A stretch of DNA of 64,000 nt from Chryseobacterium sp. BLS98. Lineage in GTDB: Bacteria > Bacteroidota > Bacteroidia > Flavobacteriales > Weeksellaceae. The DNA lies in the NCBI RefSeq assembly GCF_001045445.1, contig NZ_LFNF01000005.1, positions 493,126 through 557,125 of the forward strand, given 5' to 3'. A model generated the notes under the pieces. It was not told where the DNA came from, searched no databases, and saw nothing but the letters and a program-made list of their open reading frames with translations. The position numbers and the translations under genes are program-made. Below are positions 7,696 through 17,809 of the stretch, piece by piece. Each line of letters begins with the position of its first letter. Position 1 is the stretch's first letter.

Positions 7696-9726
7696 ATTGT
7701 GATGCCCCATGTCTAGCTTAACTTTCTTCAAATCTTCCAGTTCATGAACAGGACGTTCTATATCATAAGGAATAGGCTTTTTTGAAAAAGTCTGGAAATA
7801 CAGCAGGCAGGCATCTTTCCACCATACCGCATCCCTGGACTGAATTCTGAACTTGGACTGAACATCGGCAAACCTCTGTCCGTCTATATAAGGCTCCATC
7901 TTGTCCCATATTTTCTGATAGTCCCTTACCTTTTTCACTCCAGAATCATACGTATAGCACAACTCATCCCACAACGTTTTCCCGTCTTTCATTGTATAAT
8001 CCCATGGAACATGATGAAACCACAGAATAAGATTTTCCGGGCAGGTTGATATATTTCCATATCTTTCATTAAGCGGCGGAAAATACTGTGAGACAGCATT
8101 ACTTCCTGTTTTTGTTCTGTCAAATCCTACTCCCTGAGCATCAGCCTGATGATAATAGACAGGTGACCAATCCGGTCTTCCTCCTTTATAATCTCCCCAC
8201 GGTTCAGGACCATAGTGATGCCCTCCTGCAAAAATATGGTGCAGTCCCAAAGGCATCATATAATCTACAGCAGTTTCCCTGGAGGAAAGCATCATTTCCT
8301 TTACAGGATTCACAAAGTTTTGACCATCAGTAAACGTCATTTTAATCCATTCATCTGCAATCTGCTCTGAACTCAACTCGTGATTCCATGCTAATCTCCC
8401 GAATGCATACCAGTTGGCCTGTGCAAAATGATGACCCGTCCAGTTGGTATCTTCCCCGATATTGGCAACGGCTGAAATAGCTGTAATTTTGGCAGGTCTT
8501 AATGTCCCGTCCGTAATTTTCGCAATCGTGGATCCCTGACCGTCAGAATAGGTATCACTTTCCAGTGTTTCTTTGAATAAAGGAGCCAGAAAAACCAGAT
8601 GATTTGAAAAGCCCAGATATTCCTGTGTGATCTGAAACTCTACCATTTCGGAAGTTTTTTTCAAAGCGCCGAAAAGTGGGTTAAACGCTTCGCGGGGCTG
8701 GAAATCAACAGGGCCGTTTTTGATCTGAATGATTACATTATCCCTGAATTTACCGTCCAGAGGAACAAATTCCAGATAAGCCTGTTTGGCTCTGTCATCT
8801 TTGCTGGGACTGTAGACAAATGCTCTCCACATTACGATTCCATGGTAAGGTTTCAAGGCATCAGCCATCATATTGGCTCCCTCTGCATGGGTTCTTCCGT
8901 AATCCTGAGGTCCCGGCTGTCCTTCGGAATTGGCTTTCACCAAAAATCCGCCGAAATCAGGAATCAGTCTGTAAATTTCAGCAGCTTTATCTTTCCACCA
9001 TTTTTGTACGTCTTTATTTAATGGGTCTGAGTTTTGTAATCCTCCCAGGACTTTGGGTGAAGAAAAATTCACGGAAAGATATACCTTTATGCCATAAGGT
9101 CTGAAAATATCAGCCAGAACCCTGACTTTTTTAAGATAATCTTCCCTAAGCATATTGGGAGATGCATTGACATTATTCAAAACAACGGAATTAATTCCCA
9201 CAGAAGCATTCGCTCTTGCATATTCTTCATAACGGGGAGATATTTTTCCGGGTAAATCTTCCCATTTCCAGAGTGATCTTCCGGCATAGCCTCTTTCAAT
9301 ACTTCCGTCCAGGTTGTCCCAATGGTCCAGAACCCTTACATCGTATGAAGGTTTTTCAATATTGTTTAAATGAGACAGATCGGCTTTTGTCTGCTGTAAG
9401 CGTAAAATATGGTAAACGCCATACAACAGTCCTATTTCTTTGCCTGCAGAAATAACGATTCTGTCAGGTGTAGAAACAATTCTGTAGCCGTCTTTCAGAT
9501 TTTTGTCTTTATTTTCCGTACGAAGTTCCACCGTTTGTCCCTGCCAGTGGCTGCTCAGCTCTTTTCTGGCAATGTTCAGCGTAGGACTGTTCCCTTTGGA
9601 AATGATTTTATCTGCTGATATGCCGTTTTTTGCAGGAAACCGAAGCCATAGCTGACTTCCGTCTTCCGCGAAAATGAGTAACGGAATGGTCAGAAAAAAT
9701 AGAATGTATAGTCTCAGATATCGCAT
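7693..9726 (-). CDS. aguA: GH67 alpha-glucuronidase
   Basis: This exported enzyme (signal peptide about 1-20, LFFLTIPLLIFA) releases (4-O-methyl)glucuronic acid from the non-reducing-end xylose of xylo-oligosaccharides. The full family architecture is present in 677 residues. Candidate catalytic residues are E268 (KANSEGQPGP) as acid, with D341 and E369. Their spacing of 73 and 28 residues matches the E292/D365/E393 triad known for Cellvibrio japonicus GlcA67A. It is the last gene of the GH127-esterase-MFS-GH10-GH43-GH67 operon, 27 bp after the GH43 gene. GH67 cannot remove internal glucuronate; the GH115 enzyme of this locus would do that. Confidence 0.95.
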   Translation of the reverse strand: MRYLRLYILFFLTIPLLIFAEDGSQLWLRFPAKNGISADKIISKGNSPTLNIARKELSSHWQGQTVELRTENKDKNLKDGYRIVSTPDRIVISAGKEIGLLYGVYHILRLQQTKADLSHLNNIEKPSYDVRVLDHWDNLDGSIERGYAGRSLWKWEDLPGKISPRYEEYARANASVGINSVVLNNVNASPNMLREDYLKKVRVLADIFRPYGIKVYLSVNFSSPKVLGGLQNSDPLNKDVQKWWKDKAAEIYRLIPDFGGFLVKANSEGQPGPQDYGRTHAEGANMMADALKPYHGIVMWRAFVYSPSKDDRAKQAYLEFVPLDGKFRDNVIIQIKNGPVDFQPREAFNPLFGALKKTSEMVEFQITQEYLGFSNHLVFLAPLFKETLESDTYSDGQGSTIAKITDGTLRPAKITAISAVANIGEDTNWTGHHFAQANWYAFGRLAWNHELSSEQIADEWIKMTFTDGQNFVNPVKEMMLSSRETAVDYMMPLGLHHIFAGGHHYGPEPWGDYKGGRPDWSPVYYHQADAQGVGFDRTKTGSNAVSQYFPPLNERYGNISTCPENLILWFHHVPWDYTMKDGKTLWDELCYTYDSGVKKVRDYQKIWDKMEPYIDGQRFADVQSKFRIQSRDAVWWKDACLLYFQTFSKKPIPYDIERPVHELEDLKKVKLDMGHHN

Positions 9727-9753
9727 TGAAAAATTTTAAATGATTAAAGATGA

Positions 9754-10728
9754 CTATGACTGTCCTTCCAGACCTTCAATCGTTTTGATTTTGCCTTCGT
9801 TATCATATTCCAGTTCAATCATTTTCATACTTCTGAGCCATGTTTTGCCTCCACTTGGCACAGAATCATGAAAAAACAGGTACCATTTCTCTTTAAATTC
9901 CACAATGCTGTGATGGGTTGTCCACCCTACCACCGGAGTAAGAATTTCACCCTGAAAAGTAAACGGTCCGTAAGGATTATCCCCGGTTGCATAGCAAATC
10001 AGGTGGGTGTCTCCCGTAGAATAAGAAAAATAATATTTGTCATTGTATTTATGCATCCATGAAGCTTCAAAAAAACGGTGCTTATCGCCATGAAGCAGTG
10101 GTTTCCCGTTTTCATCGAGGATGATAACGTCTTTAGGCGCTTCGGCAAATTCAAGCATATCATCACTTAGCAGAGCCACCTTTGAGTGAATCGCAGGCTC
10201 ATCATTTTCAGGAATTACAGCGGATTCAAGTGCTTTATTATCTCTGTAGCGCTGTAATTGTCCGCCCCAGATTCCTCCGAAGTACATATAATATTTGCCG
10301 TTATCTTCAAAAATGCAGGGATCAATGCTGTAACTTCCCATCATCGGATGTTTTTCAGGAATAAAGGGACCGTAAGGTTTGTCACTTACTGCAACTCCTA
10401 TTCTGAAGATATCATTCTGATCTTTCAGAGGAAAATACATATAATATTTCCCGTCTTTAAAGGCGACATCGCAATCCCACAGCTGTCTCCCTCCCCATGG
10501 AATATCTTTTACCGAAAGTACCACACCATGGTCTTTTATTTCACCGCCGTCCATATCATCCATTGAGAAGACATGGTAATCATTCATATCGAAGTGATCT
10601 CCGTTATCGTTTTCTTCAATTCCGCTTTCACGGTCGTGAGAGGGATAGATATAGATTTTATCTTCAAAAACGTGAACGGAAGGGTCTGCCATATAATCTC
10701 CCGGAAATAAATATTTTGATTTTTTCAT
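9754..10728 (-). CDS. GH43 beta-xylosidase / alpha-L-arabinofuranosidase, no signal peptide
   Basis: This 324-residue single-domain five-bladed propeller has the three GH43 acidic residues: D15 (MADPSV), D136 (SIDPCIF) and E221 (FFEASW). No signal peptide is visible (it starts MKKSKYLFPGDYMADP), so it is predicted cytoplasmic. It would hydrolyse short xylo-oligosaccharides imported by the GPH symporter two genes upstream. Size and sequence look closest to subfamily GH43_1, as far as can be judged by eye. It lies between GH10 (21 bp gap) and GH67 (27 bp gap) in one operon, an arrangement familiar from Bacteroidetes xylan loci. Confidence 0.88.
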   Translation of the reverse strand: MKKSKYLFPGDYMADPSVHVFEDKIYIYPSHDRESGIEENDNGDHFDMNDYHVFSMDDMDGGEIKDHGVVLSVKDIPWGGRQLWDCDVAFKDGKYYMYFPLKDQNDIFRIGVAVSDKPYGPFIPEKHPMMGSYSIDPCIFEDNGKYYMYFGGIWGGQLQRYRDNKALESAVIPENDEPAIHSKVALLSDDMLEFAEAPKDVIILDENGKPLLHGDKHRFFEASWMHKYNDKYYFSYSTGDTHLICYATGDNPYGPFTFQGEILTPVVGWTTHHSIVEFKEKWYLFFHDSVPSGGKTWLRSMKMIELEYDNEGKIKTIEGLEGQS

Positions 10729-10749
10729 TAAGTAAAATTCTATTGGATT

Positions 10750-11859
10750 TTAATTTTTCTCTGCAAGCTTTATTATTTTTTGTACCAAAGGTTTTTCCTG
10801 GTCTTTCCTGTCAAACAGTAATGGATAATCTGTTCTTCCTTTCACCGGAAAATCGTTTTTCCAGGACTGCTTATCGGTAACGCCCCATAAGGTTACCCTT
10901 CTTATTTTATCCTGGTGCTTCAAAAACAAACCAAAAAAATCGAGGTAACGCTTTTCCCATTTCATTTCTACCTCATTGGGAAGTCCTTTTGTGTAAGGGT
11001 TCATTTCTTTCTGATAGGCAACAGTATCTGAAACATTAGCGGAGCTTCCCCATGGAGAAGGCAAAGCACTAATTTCCAGCTCGGTAATATTGACTTTAGC
11101 GCCTGCATTAGAATAAGCCAGTATTGCTTTTTCATATTCATCCATGGAAGGGGTATCCATGCCGACGTGGGCCTGCATTCCTACTCCATCAATACGGATT
11201 CCTCTTAATTTAAGCTTTTCAACCATTTTGATGACCGTTTTCACCTTTTCAGGATACCATTCATTATAATCGTTGTAATATAATTCGGCATTGGGATCAG
11301 CTTCCTGTGCATACTGAAATGCCAAAGGAATAAAATCTTCACCCAGGACTTCGTAAAATTTACTTTTTCTGTAAGATCCGTCTTCAAGAATGGCCTCATT
11401 CACCACATCCCATCCTTTGACTTTTCCTTTGTAACGGGAAACTACTGTTGTAATGTGGTTTTTCATGCGTCGTTTCAATACTTCCGGAGAAACGTCTTTT
11501 CCATTTTTATCTGAAAAAAACCATTTTGGAAGCTGCGAATGCCAGATTAAAGTATGCCCGATGATGAACATATTGTTTTTCATCCCGAAATCGACAAATT
11601 TATCGGCATCATCAAAAAAGAACTTTCCTTCCTGAGGTTGCAGAAACATAGATTTCATGCAATTTTCGGCAACAATAGAGCTGAATTGTTTTTTGATAAT
11701 CGCTGTAGCTTTCTGATCTGTCCCGTCAATCTGGGGAAGGCTCATGGCGGTTCCGATGTAGAATTTATCCTGAAAAGCTTTTTTCAAGGAACCGTCAGAT
11801 TTCTGCGCCGACAGCCCGGAAACGGTAATAGCTGCCAAACCAATTAAAATACGTTTCAT
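10750..11859 (-). CDS. GH10 endo-beta-1,4-xylanase
   Basis: This secreted endoxylanase cuts the xylan backbone. It has a signal peptide (MKRILIGLAAITVSGLSAQ) followed by one GH10 (beta/alpha)8 domain. The acid/base is E155 in WDVVNEA and the nucleophile is E260 in NITELEIS; HTLIWHSQ is the usual substrate-binding strand. No carbohydrate-binding module and no type IX tail are present in the 369 residues, so a periplasmic or lipid-free secreted location is likely. Gaps of 11 bp to the MFS gene and 21 bp to GH43 place it inside the xylan operon. Confidence 0.95.
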   Translation of the reverse strand: MKRILIGLAAITVSGLSAQKSDGSLKKAFQDKFYIGTAMSLPQIDGTDQKATAIIKKQFSSIVAENCMKSMFLQPQEGKFFFDDADKFVDFGMKNNMFIIGHTLIWHSQLPKWFFSDKNGKDVSPEVLKRRMKNHITTVVSRYKGKVKGWDVVNEAILEDGSYRKSKFYEVLGEDFIPLAFQYAQEADPNAELYYNDYNEWYPEKVKTVIKMVEKLKLRGIRIDGVGMQAHVGMDTPSMDEYEKAILAYSNAGAKVNITELEISALPSPWGSSANVSDTVAYQKEMNPYTKGLPNEVEMKWEKRYLDFFGLFLKHQDKIRRVTLWGVTDKQSWKNDFPVKGRTDYPLLFDRKDQEKPLVQKIIKLAEKN

Positions 11860-11870
11860 ATTGATAGTTT

Positions 11871-13316
11871 TTATTTTCTTCTTTCCGCCAGATCCTTTTC
11901 AATCTGAACTTCCATTTTTTTGTTGATCTTATACCCTAAAAGCAGTCCGCAGGCAATGAAAAACGGAATGGACGGGAAAATACTCACAAGCATTTTAGCC
12001 CCTGCTGCAACTGTTTCAGGCTGAATAACCTGTTCGTTCCCGTGTACGGAAATGTATCCATATTTTCCTATGATCATAGCTACCAGTGAGCTTCCGATGC
12101 TGAGACCTACTTTCAGTCCTACCATCATCGCAGAGAAAATAATAGCAGTTGCCCTGCGGTTGTTCTTCCATTCCGAATAGTCGGCCACATCAGCAATCAT
12201 AGCCCATAAAAGCGGAGTGCTGATTCCGTAAAAGAATCCGTGTAAAATCTGTGATAAGAACATGATTCCTACCGCTTTCGGCGGATAAAATATAAAAGCC
12301 AGAATAAATAGTGTAGAGATGAATAATGAGGCAATAAAAGTGTCACGTTTTCCAAATCTGTCTGCCAGTCTTTTAGAGAAGGTAATCCCGACAATCATCA
12401 TCACAATTCCTCCTGCATTAAACAATCCGAATCCTGCAGACTTTGGATCTTCTCCGAAGAAATTCATTCCCGCAGCATTAAAAAATGAGGTAATGGGTGA
12501 GATCAAACTTTTCAGTGCATTTTCATCCACATAATTGTTAAAATAATATACATAAGATCCTCCTTTCATGGCCAGCGTTATGAATATAAATGCGGTCACG
12601 GTAAGCATAATAATCCATGGTCTGTTTTGAAATAAGTCTTTTAAATCTTCTTTCAGACTTGATTTCTGTTCCGGTTTGGGAATGATTCTTTCCTTGGTGG
12701 TAAAAAAAGTGATCAACAACATTACTGATCCGATTACAGCCAGCCATGTCATGACGGTTTCAATTCCCTGTGCCTTGTCTCCATGTCCTACATATAAAAT
12801 AATGGGAAGCATAAATACCTGCACAAAAAACTGGGCAAACATCACGGCAACAAAACGGTACGAAGAAATACTGTTCCTTTCCCCCATATCTCCTGTAATA
12901 ACACCGCTCAAAGCAGCATAAGGTAAGTTATTGGAAGCATATAATAACAATAATAATGAATAAGTAATTGCAGCATAGATCATTTTACCCTGATAGGAAA
13001 AGTGAGGTGTGCTGAAAGCCAGCAGTGCTGCAATACCAAGAGGTACAGCTGTAAATAAAATCCATGGACGGAATTTCCCCCATCGTGAGCTTGTACGGTC
13101 TGCCAGTGCTCCGATAAGCGGATTAAAGCCAAAACCGGCAATTAAACCTACGGTAAGGGTGATCACAGAGGCATCCTCTGCTTTGAGTCCGTAAATATCT
13201 GTGTAAAAATAGGTCAGATAGGTAACTAAGGTCTGAAAAACAAGGTTGGCTGCCAGGTCTCCCAGACTGTACCCCACTTTCTCTATTACCGATATTTTTT
13301 GTGGCTGATTATCCAT
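11871..13316 (-). CDS. GPH-family MFS sugar:cation symporter (xylo-oligosaccharide/xyloside uptake)
   Basis: This 481-residue inner-membrane protein has about 12 hydrophobic segments and the glycoside-pentoside-hexuronide layout: an early GDLAANLVFQT segment, GALADRTSSRWGKFRPW in loop 2-3 and an ADVADYSEWKNNRRATA segment in the second half. It probably imports xylose-containing oligosaccharides with a cation. It sits between the esterase (29 bp) and GH10 (11 bp) genes. The downstream signal-less GH43 would process the imported oligosaccharide. The substrate is inferred from operon context. Confidence 0.88.
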   Translation of the reverse strand: MDNQPQKISVIEKVGYSLGDLAANLVFQTLVTYLTYFYTDIYGLKAEDASVITLTVGLIAGFGFNPLIGALADRTSSRWGKFRPWILFTAVPLGIAALLAFSTPHFSYQGKMIYAAITYSLLLLLYASNNLPYAALSGVITGDMGERNSISSYRFVAVMFAQFFVQVFMLPIILYVGHGDKAQGIETVMTWLAVIGSVMLLITFFTTKERIIPKPEQKSSLKEDLKDLFQNRPWIIMLTVTAFIFITLAMKGGSYVYYFNNYVDENALKSLISPITSFFNAAGMNFFGEDPKSAGFGLFNAGGIVMMIVGITFSKRLADRFGKRDTFIASLFISTLFILAFIFYPPKAVGIMFLSQILHGFFYGISTPLLWAMIADVADYSEWKNNRRATAIIFSAMMVGLKVGLSIGSSLVAMIIGKYGYISVHGNEQVIQPETVAAGAKMLVSIFPSIPFFIACGLLLGYKINKKMEVQIEKDLAERRK

Positions 13317-13345
13317 TGAATTTGATAAGGTTTTCTATGTTAAAT

Positions 13346-15250
13346 TTAATTTTCTTCTGTTGTAAAAGGTGAAGCAGGAAGCCCGCTTTTGTTTTTAAGA
13401 TTTCCATCAGGGTTATCTGCCCAATCGTAGCGTACATTAGCCGGGCTGGTTACCTGATCATTCCATACAATGACCTTATTACCTTTTGCTTTTGCTTTTG
13501 CCCATTGGTAACTGCCGCCTTTCTGCTGTATGGCAAAACCTTTCAGTTCTCCCTGTACCAGGTCATCTGTTTCAGGCTTAAAGGATAGAATAATGGTATT
13601 TCCTTCTGTTTTCATCGACTGGTAAACGGGACCGTCAGCAATTATTTTTTTGCCTTCCCCGATTTTCAGGGCCTGTAAAGCCAGCCTGTCACCCACTGCT
13701 TTTTTATTGAGCGGATGAATATCATTCCATTCTCCCAGATCAATAGTTACTGCCAGTCCTGCATAAGGAACATGAAGAGAAACCTGTCTCTGCTGTTCTC
13801 TCAGCTCAGCCCAGTTGCTTTCAAGGGGTTCATCTTTTTTCTCCATGAAATTGGCCAGCTGTACAATGAAGAACGGCAGATCGTTCTTGTTCCATTTTGA
13901 ACGCCAGTCTGAGATCATCGTTGACAGCAAATCTCCGTATTCTTTTGGTTTTCCTGTATTGCTTTCACCCTGATACCAGATAAATCCTTTGATTTTATAA
14001 TTGATCAGCGGATGAATCATAGAATTATAAAGTCCTACCGGTTTCCAGCGGATAAACGTTTGTCCGGGAGCCATTTTTTCCATTTTGGCTCCGATTTTAT
14101 ATTTCCACTCGCCTTTCAGATCTGTCTTTTGTCCGTCAATTTCCAGGTAATAGGGTTTATCAGCGATAAACTGTCCTTTTCCGCTACCATTGATGACTCT
14201 TACTGTAATGATATTCTTTCCTTCTTTTAAAACACCTTTTGGGATATCATACCAGCGTGGCGGATATTCATAGGTAACATTTCCTACTTTAATTCCGTTG
14301 ATGTAAGTAACATCAGCATCTTTTATCCTTCCCAGATTTAAAAATGCTGTTTTCTGATCTGCTCCTTTGGGCAGAATAATTTCTTTGCGGAACCATACCG
14401 AACCATCAAACGGACCTTCCTGATCTTCCCATGACCCCGGCACCATCGTGGTTTTCCATCCTGAATCATTTGCATTATCTTTTTCCCAGTGCTGATTCAG
14501 TCCGATATCACTCTGATCAAGCTCTGCATACCATGCTTTGCTCAATGATCTTTCCTGGGATTCCGTAGATTGTATCAGGTCATCATTTTTCCATTTTTCT
14601 GCTTCAGCCAGATATTCCGGATATTTTTTTAAAGATTTTTCATCCATCCAGGCCTGAACCGGAGAGCCTCCCAGACTGGTATGAATGATGCCGACAGGAA
14701 CTTTATTTTTTTCATTCAGCTCTTTGGCAAAAAAATAAGCAACTCCTGAAAAATTAAGAATAGTCTGAGGGTTCGTACTTTCCCACTTTCCTCCGTCAAG
14801 ATCATTTTGCGGAGCTTTAAAATTGTATTTCTGCGGAACCGTGAAGAATCTTATATTCTGATTATTGACGTTTTTAATTTCATCTCCATAAAGAGGTGTC
14901 AGCCTGCGCATCGGAAGCTCCATATTGGATTGCCCTGAAGCTACCCACACATCACCAATAAGAATATCTTTAAGAGTGATCTCATTAATCGTCATGATAA
15001 AAGGACCGCCGGCATTAAGCTTTGGAAGCATGAGAGACCAGTTTCCATTTTGGTCAGCTGTAGTATTATACGTTTTATTGATGAACTTAATGGCAATTTT
15101 TTCTCCGGCATCTGCATATCCCCAGATCTTCAGATCCTGATTCCTCTGAAGGATCATTCCGTCTGAAACCAAAGCCGGAAGCCTTACTTTTGCATGAAAA
15201 CTGCAAATGGCTGCCAGAAAAAATAATAAGTATAGGGTTCTGTTTTTCAT
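13346..15250 (-). CDS. Sialate O-acetylesterase-type (SASA) carbohydrate esterase, probable acetylxylan esterase
   Basis: This exported 634-residue esterase has a signal peptide (LYLLFFLAAICSFHA). The SGNH-like SASA domain shows the nucleophile motif SGQSNMELP (S108), the oxyanion block WYQGESN and the late catalytic block DLGEWNDIHPLNK. Between the two SASA halves (about 255-390) lies a jelly-roll insert resembling a GH2 sugar-binding domain (GSWEDQEG, VTYINGIKVG). Family members remove O-acetyl groups from sialate or xylan. With GH10 and GH127 in the same operon, acetylxylan is the likely substrate. Gaps are 32 bp to GH127 and 29 bp to the MFS gene. Confidence 0.85.
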   Translation of the reverse strand: MKNRTLYLLFFLAAICSFHAKVRLPALVSDGMILQRNQDLKIWGYADAGEKIAIKFINKTYNTTADQNGNWSLMLPKLNAGGPFIMTINEITLKDILIGDVWVASGQSNMELPMRRLTPLYGDEIKNVNNQNIRFFTVPQKYNFKAPQNDLDGGKWESTNPQTILNFSGVAYFFAKELNEKNKVPVGIIHTSLGGSPVQAWMDEKSLKKYPEYLAEAEKWKNDDLIQSTESQERSLSKAWYAELDQSDIGLNQHWEKDNANDSGWKTTMVPGSWEDQEGPFDGSVWFRKEIILPKGADQKTAFLNLGRIKDADVTYINGIKVGNVTYEYPPRWYDIPKGVLKEGKNIITVRVINGSGKGQFIADKPYYLEIDGQKTDLKGEWKYKIGAKMEKMAPGQTFIRWKPVGLYNSMIHPLINYKIKGFIWYQGESNTGKPKEYGDLLSTMISDWRSKWNKNDLPFFIVQLANFMEKKDEPLESNWAELREQQRQVSLHVPYAGLAVTIDLGEWNDIHPLNKKAVGDRLALQALKIGEGKKIIADGPVYQSMKTEGNTIILSFKPETDDLVQGELKGFAIQQKGGSYQWAKAKAKGNKVIVWNDQVTSPANVRYDWADNPDGNLKNKSGLPASPFTTEEN

Positions 15251-15282
15251 GGGAAAAATCTGTTTTTAATTTTGGTTCAGCT

Positions 15283-17655
15283 TTATTTCTTTTCGTAATT
15301 TCCTTTCAACAAACGGACTTCGACAACCTTAGCGGTCATTTGTTTTTCTTCTGCCAGAAATTTTACGGTAAGATTTTCTTTATTTTTCTCTGAATCCGGT
15401 ATCGGAACGACTAGATATTGAGGTGAGCTTCCGGATTTTCCTTCCAGGTTTTGAGTAATGATTTTTCTACCATTGATCTCAACATTTAGCGTGCGGTTGG
15501 TATTGGCGTCAAAATACAGCAGGTAAAGGTATGAAGCAGTTTTCCCGCTATTTTTCATCTGGTAGCTGAACCAGCCTTTGGCATCACGGAAATGGCGGTC
15601 TTCCATATATCCTGTGCCTGAGTCTTTGCTTTCTATAAAATGATCTGATTCCGGCTGCTGCTCTCCCAGCTGGATCTTATCTGCAGTGATCATATCCAGC
15701 TTTCTGATTTCCGCTTCCTCTTTTGCTCTCTGCTTCAATGTATTTTCTATTCCATTTTTATCAGCCTGCGGCCAGTACAGGATATATCTTTTTGCCTGAA
15801 TACTGTAAAACGGCACAAGACGTAAGCCTTCTTTAAATTTTTCAGACGGGTAAAGTCCTGTAAGGATAAAATTCAGATTTTCATGATCCGGTTCAACATG
15901 ATTGACAACCTCTGAAGGATTTCCAAGGATAACGGGAATTTCGTTTAAAGGGATCTGCGGACCGTGAGCAATATGACCGCCTCTGCTGTCATCAGCAAGA
16001 AGTCCCTGCTGGTTTTCGGTTCCGTATTCTGCGGCAAGCACTACAGGTCCGTATTTGAATGCATAATAATTGGAGTGGTCAGGTAATTGCTCTGCGGAAA
16101 GATGCATAGGTAAAGCCATTTTCACAACATCTCCTTTTTTCCATTTTTTAGTCAGTGTAAAATAGCCGTCAGAACCACGTTGTACTTTCTCCTGTTTTCC
16201 GTTGATCATAATTTTCACATCCGAAGGGGTCGTCCATTCCGGGCATCTCAGTTTTAAAGCAAATTCTGACTTTCCTACAGCATCAAAGATCAGTGTTGTT
16301 TCAGGAACTTCCGGGAAGTTATTGACCTGACGGAGTACTACTTTTTGCTGTTTCCATGTCAATGTGGAAGGGATAAACAGGTTCACATATAAATCCTTAT
16401 CTGACCGGGCATAAATCATTTCTCCATATTTGGCATGATTTTCCATTCCGGAACCTACACAGCACCAGAAGCTGGTCTGAGGCTGTGAATAAACACGGTA
16501 GTGCCCGGGACGCATCGGGGTAAAGTAAACGAACCCTCCCTGATCATAATTTTCCGTAGAAAGGATATGATTGTATAATGCTTTTTCGTAATAATCTATA
16601 TAGTAAGATTCGGGCAGCGTTGCATAAAGTTCTTTGGTCAGCTTGAGCATATTGTAGGTATTGCAGGTTTCCGGACCCTCAATACTTTTTATCATGCTGC
16701 TGAAATCATTGACGGGGTTAAAATGTTCACTGACACTGTTTCCGCCGATGACGGAGGATCTTTTCTCTGTAATATTATGCCAGAAAAAATCGGCGGCATT
16801 GCTCCATGATTTATTGTTTTCAAGATCAGCAATACGTTTGTATCCGATTACTTTCGGAATCTGCGTATTGGCATGAAGACCTGTAAGCTTATCCTCTCCT
16901 TCCAGAAGAGGATTAAGGATAGCCTGATGGGAAAAGCGGTGAGCCAGCTGCAGATATTTTTTATCGTGGGTAATATCATAAACGTCAGCAAAAACTTCAT
17001 TGAGGCCTCCATGTTCACTGCGCAGCATATCCTGTATCTGTTCATCAGAAAGGCCTGAAACTTCATTCGCCATCCAATCCGTAAGCCTGATAAGCATTGC
17101 CTTTGCTTTTTCACTTTTTGCATACCAATAGGCATCGCGTAATCCTGCGTACAGCTTGTGAATATTATATAAAGGTACCCACCGGTCGTTCAAACCAAAG
17201 CCTGAAGCACGTATGTTTCCCTGTTTAATCTCTTTCCATATTTTTTCCCCACCCGGAATTCCTGACATATATCCGTCCGGAGATGCTTTCTGGCAGCGTT
17301 CCAGTTCACTGATCATATAATCAATCCTCTGTTTTATTGCAGAATCTCCTGTGGAGGCGTACATCAGGGATAAAGCGGAAATATAGTGCCCTCCTATATG
17401 GCCGTCCAGTCCTGTATTTTCCCAATTGGGATAATTTCCTGCCTTTGGTTTCAGTCCGGCTTCTTTAAGGTAAGGAGCCAGCAACCTATCCGGTTCTATC
17501 GCCATGAGATATTTCCGGTCTGCCACCATGGCTTTATTGAAAACACTCTCTGATAACCTGACAGTTTCCAAAGGAAAATAATGAATTTTCTCCTTAACCT
17601 GGGCTGAGGTAAATGAAGCAAAACACAATAAAAGAACCGAAAGTTTTGGAGTCAT
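15283..17655 (-). CDS. GH127/GH146 (DUF1680) beta-L-arabinofuranosidase-like enzyme
   Basis: This exported 790-residue enzyme (signal peptide LSVLLLCFASFTSA) has the (alpha/alpha)6 barrel and beta-sandwich layout of former DUF1680. Candidate zinc and catalytic residues are E329-x-C331 (GPETCNTYNM) and the pair C398-C399 (FWCCVGSGMENH). These match the Glu-x-Cys and Cys-Cys set of HypBA1, where the first Cys of the pair is the nucleophile. Family members release beta-L-arabinofuranose; some GH146 enzymes act on arabinan. It is the first gene of xylan module 1 and has a long (505 bp) upstream region shared with the divergent NUDIX regulator. Linkage specificity cannot be assigned. Confidence 0.85.
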   Translation of the reverse strand: MTPKLSVLLLCFASFTSAQVKEKIHYFPLETVRLSESVFNKAMVADRKYLMAIEPDRLLAPYLKEAGLKPKAGNYPNWENTGLDGHIGGHYISALSLMYASTGDSAIKQRIDYMISELERCQKASPDGYMSGIPGGEKIWKEIKQGNIRASGFGLNDRWVPLYNIHKLYAGLRDAYWYAKSEKAKAMLIRLTDWMANEVSGLSDEQIQDMLRSEHGGLNEVFADVYDITHDKKYLQLAHRFSHQAILNPLLEGEDKLTGLHANTQIPKVIGYKRIADLENNKSWSNAADFFWHNITEKRSSVIGGNSVSEHFNPVNDFSSMIKSIEGPETCNTYNMLKLTKELYATLPESYYIDYYEKALYNHILSTENYDQGGFVYFTPMRPGHYRVYSQPQTSFWCCVGSGMENHAKYGEMIYARSDKDLYVNLFIPSTLTWKQQKVVLRQVNNFPEVPETTLIFDAVGKSEFALKLRCPEWTTPSDVKIMINGKQEKVQRGSDGYFTLTKKWKKGDVVKMALPMHLSAEQLPDHSNYYAFKYGPVVLAAEYGTENQQGLLADDSRGGHIAHGPQIPLNEIPVILGNPSEVVNHVEPDHENLNFILTGLYPSEKFKEGLRLVPFYSIQAKRYILYWPQADKNGIENTLKQRAKEEAEIRKLDMITADKIQLGEQQPESDHFIESKDSGTGYMEDRHFRDAKGWFSYQMKNSGKTASYLYLLYFDANTNRTLNVEINGRKIITQNLEGKSGSSPQYLVVPIPDSEKNKENLTVKFLAEEKQMTAKVVEVRLLKGNYEKK

Positions 17656-17787
17656 GGATAAATGTTAATTCAACATTTCTAAAATAACAGAAAGAATCAA
17701 TATACGAAACATTATTTGAGCCCGTGCCATCCATTTTTTCATTTAAATCCTTTATTAAAGCCCTAAAAATAACAAAAAAAGCACACC

Positions 17788-17809
17788 CTTATCATAAAAA
17801 ATAAGATAA
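17788..17809 (-). promoter_or_regulatory. Candidate XylR-type site (TTATGATAAG half-site plus inverted partner)
   Basis: On the minus strand this contains TTATGATAAG. On plus it forms the imperfect inverted repeat TTATCATA-n5-TAAGATAA. The same decamer recurs at 19039, 62251 and 62363, near regulator and CAZyme genes. It lies about 135 bp upstream of the GH127 start. The regulator assignment is a guess. Confidence 0.4.
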
